Below are positions 61,578-64,000 of a stretch of 64,000 nucleotides of DNA, piece by piece (the first letter of the stretch is position 1; each line of letters opens with the position of its first letter). The stretch lies in assembly GCA_025531455.1 (NCBI GenBank), contig JAMYHL010000005.1, positions 1-64,000 on the forward strand, written 5' to 3'. The notes beneath the pieces were generated by a model. That model had not been told where the DNA came from. It made no database searches and saw nothing but the letters and a program-made list of their open reading frames with translations. Source of the DNA: Apiotrichum sp. Y4204. Taxonomy: Eukaryota; Basidiomycota; Tremellomycetes; Trichosporonales; Trichosporonaceae. Made by a program: the position numbers and the translations under genes.

Positions 61578-62444
61578 AGGTGCGTTGTCGGCGGCGGCTG
61601 TGAGAAGCGTGGACTAATGGCGCAGAATCAGCGGCATTATCGACCCTTCCTCTCTCCACTCTCAACTCCCAACTCGTTATCACCAACACCATAAAGCCCT
61701 GCACTCAGGCGCCCTTACAAAACCGCGAGCGGGGCTTATCGGTCTTCGCTCGCGCCACATCAGTTGTATTCTAATTAACATCGCATGGTGAGTACAGCTA
61801 GGCTCCATGTTCTGAGCTGTCACTAATGCCAGACGGCATACCCCGCATCTGCACATTCATTACATTCTATGCATCGGATTCGTGTACCGTGTGCCAGCTT
61901 ACAGCGCGCGGAAAGGGGATGGGAGTGATTGCCTAGGTGACTCGGGCACCATAGCATGGTGGCGTGGGCGAGCCGGAGTCAGGGGAGCGGCTAGTGCCAG
62001 CAGAGTTGGTGGAGTCCTACAAGTCTGCAGTCGGCGTTGCACTAGGATAGGAGACTGCATCCCGGGATCGCGGGGGGCGTTGAGGAGGTCCGAGACCGCC
62101 TGAAGACGAACGCAAGAGACATGAGCCGCTTTGCCATCGCACGGAACGGCGTATTTGTCCGCAGAACCGTCTCTTCGGAATCCGCCACTCCACTGGCGAA
62201 AACATTACGAAATAACCACCACCGCCACTTTGTGTAGACCCGGCGTGTATTAACAGGATTAATATCAACGTTTCCATTCGCATATGGGCAAAAAGCCCCG
62301 GGGGATGATACAGAGAGCGAGTGATGAGGGACAGCGTTATGGAGCTGCGATGAGAGGCGCGCCCACTCGTTTGACACAACGGAGGACTGGGAGCTAGGGA
62401 AATGGTATTGAATTACAGACAACAGGCGACTCGTTAGTCGATAA
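61578..62444. other. intergenic region between the small gene and RAD7 3' end
   Basis: About 870 bp holding two 3' untranslated regions facing each other. No coding potential or RNA gene recognised. Confidence 0.55.
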
Positions 62445-64000
62445 CTACAGGGCATGAGTCTCGATACCGATGACCTTGAGGCCCGGTTTGCGAGGGACCC
62501 GGTCGGTGAGCTGGTTGCAGCCTGTTTGGTCAGCGATGTCGCCAAGCAGTGAACATCCTTCGCAACACTCACCCCACACACGGATCTCACTGATGTGGTT
62601 GCAACCATCAATGATCTCCTTTATCGTAAAGTCGGTGACGTTACGACACCATCCAATATCCAGGTAGCGGAGGTGAGGGCATGAGGCGAGCTCGCAAATA
62701 GCGTCGGCTTCAACGCTGCGCCACCCAACGAGGGAGAGACGCTCAAGCGTGCGGCGACTGTGAGCCGTGAGGGCACGGAGACTGGAGCTGGACAGATCAT
62801 GGCCCTTCTCCAGGTCAAGCGCTATAAATCCAGGACGATTGGATGAGGCGAGGGTTTCGAAGTACTTTTGGAGAGCTCCGTCCGTGAACTCTACATTGCG
62901 AAGGGAGAGTTTGTTGAGTTTGGGACAGTATTTCGCAACGACGGGGAGGATCTCATCACTCAATTCCGGATTCTCACTCAAATCCAGAGTCGTCAGGTTT
63001 TCACCAATAGCTTGAAGGAGTGTGATGACCGCCTCGTCTGATATGTCGTTACCAGGAGAATTGATCGCTAGCGTCTCGAGTTTGGTGAGCTTCGCGAGTG
63101 GCTCAAGAAACTCTGAATCGAGCTCCCTAATCTCATCCAGCTTGAGGCTCTTCAGGTTGGGACAGGAGCTGACCATGGTCTGTATGACTTCGAGATCGAT
63201 ACGCGGTGATTGAGTGATGTGAAGTTCTTCAAGATTCTCGCCGCGAGCTTTGAGAAACTCGATCCAGCCGTTCTTGCGAGCGAGGAAAGGCCCATTAAGT
63301 TCCAAACTCTTAAGGTGCTTGAGCGATCTCGACCACACGATCAAGGTGTCTGTCGACAACTGGCCACAGAGTTGAAGATTGAGTTTCTCGAGATTGGGAT
63401 TGAGATTGGCGAGGGCGACGTAAGACTCGTGGACAAGGCCTGGTGGGTCAGATAAGAGCTGCGGCTCAGACCCACTTGTGCAATCGTACATAACCAGTTC
63501 GGTGCGGCTGATATCGTAGAATATCGTGGCGGTCTCAGGAGTGAGGCGGCGACTCTTGCAAATGATTTTGCACACCTTGTCAAGATTGATGCTGCCAATA
63601 TCGCCAAGTGCCTCCGCGTCCTCGATGTTCTTGCCAATCACCTCGATACACAAGTCTGCAAGGAGTGGCGCTCCCTTAGTGACCTCATAATGGACGATCT
63701 TTGCACGCTCCTTTTTCGCAGGCGGGGCGCTCGCAGCGTTCTTCTTGGGCTTGGCAAAAGCGTCGATGCCGAGCTTGGGGCAGCACGCGGTGCATAGCCA
63801 AGTGCGTGACCGTTGGGGGTGCTCTTTGGTGTATGCGGTCTTGCGTTAGTATGAACCTGTGCTGGGGAAGTGATAACGTCACTGGACTCACAACAGTGAA
63901 CTGCTTCCCGCACTCTCCACAGTTCATGAATTCTCCTACAGCCTTACGGGGTCCTCTGCGGGCCGCGGAAACAGCAGTTAAAGCGGGGGTACCTGTACCG
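62445..64000 (-). CDS. RAD7: RAD7-type nucleotide excision repair protein (zinc finger plus leucine-rich repeats), 5' partial
   Basis: Exons: right edge to 63892, 63839-62573 and 62521-62445; 484 residues visible, N-terminus outside the window. The visible part begins with a zinc module, EFMNCGECGKQFTVTAYTKE then WLCTACCPKLG (CxxC..CxxC). At least ten leucine-rich repeats follow, such as NLEKLNLQLCGQLSTDTLIV, NLKSLKLDEIRELDSEFLEP and HLRYLDIGWCRNVTDFTIKE. It ends IRVWGCNQLTDRVPRKPGLK then VIGIETHAL, close to the Rad7 C-terminus. Rad7 with Rad16 and a cullin ligase forms the GG-NER complex that recognises UV damage in silent chromatin. The last intron (51 nt) is in frame; retention would insert 17 residues (ECCEGCSLLG...). 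The N-terminal basic stretch AARRGPRKAVGEF suits a nuclear protein. Confidence 0.92.

Overview
The window is nuclear DNA of a basidiomycete yeast or dimorphic fungus. Tremellomycetes, probably Trichosporonales, fits best, but this is inferred from style and not from a marker search. The evidence is high GC, many short introns (mostly 33-60 nt, GTGAGT/GTRNGT donors, a CTRAC/CTGAC branch site just before the acceptor), tRNA genes with introns after position 37, and a fully eukaryotic gene set. I assembled exon joins by hand. For every multi-exon gene whose exons were all measured, the summed coding length is a multiple of three.

Layout. 1-1442 (-): FAD-dependent amine oxidase, cut by the left edge. 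3245-3310 (-): tRNA-like Pol III gene. 3523-5783 (-): OMA1 mitochondrial metalloprotease. 7346-12314 (+): 1609-aa cytoskeletal protein ending in a GAS2/GAR domain. 12595-12677 (-): tRNA-Lys(CTT). 12880-14374 (+): MAG1-type DNA glycosylase, convergent with 14502-17882 (-), a RAD5/HLTF helicase-ubiquitin ligase. 18154-19132 (+): HUB1 fused to an RS/RD-rich domain, convergent with 19216-20641 (-), NAD(P)H-hydrate dehydratase. 21202-23552 (-): homeobox transcription factor. 23553-28488: a 4.9-kb stretch with no supported gene. 28489-32399 (-): 16-exon mitochondrial AAA-like protein. 33432-38623 (+): kinesin-7-like motor. 39404-41657 (+): Golgi pH regulator, convergent with 41902-44579 (-), a SUN-like SLP1 protein. 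44969-45047 (-): tRNA-Asp(GTC). 45734-47582 (-): MOD5 tRNA isopentenyltransferase. 48241-50374 (-): SSB ribosome-associated Hsp70. 51342-53873 (-): chromodomain/AT-hook protein. 54490-57018 (-): WAPL cohesin release factor. 57939-60287 (-): SSC1 mitochondrial Hsp70. 61344-61577 (+): 77-aa membrane protein. 62445-64000 (-): RAD7, running off the right edge.

This is core housekeeping chromosome, not an accessory island. I saw no transposon, secondary-metabolite cluster, virus or CRISPR. Themes recur: DNA repair (MAG1, RAD5, RAD7), chromosome and cytoskeleton (kinesin-7, GAR protein, WAPL, chromodomain, SUN), mitochondrial quality control (OMA1, AAA-like protein, SSC1), tRNA biology (two tRNAs and MOD5) and translation-linked folding (SSB). 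No operon-like logic is implied.

The most unusual points are: a HUB1 ubiquitin-like domain with a roughly 190-residue RS/RD-rich N-terminus and an altered C-terminus; a Rad5-type RING whose last zinc ligand is Asp; a mitochondrial AAA-like protein with a broken Walker A and a GC-AG intron; a Pol III tRNA-like gene with an anticodon arm too short to fold; a chromodomain protein of unfamiliar architecture; a kinesin intron that stays open and would give a different tail if retained; and the gene-free, strand-asymmetric region upstream of the homeobox gene.
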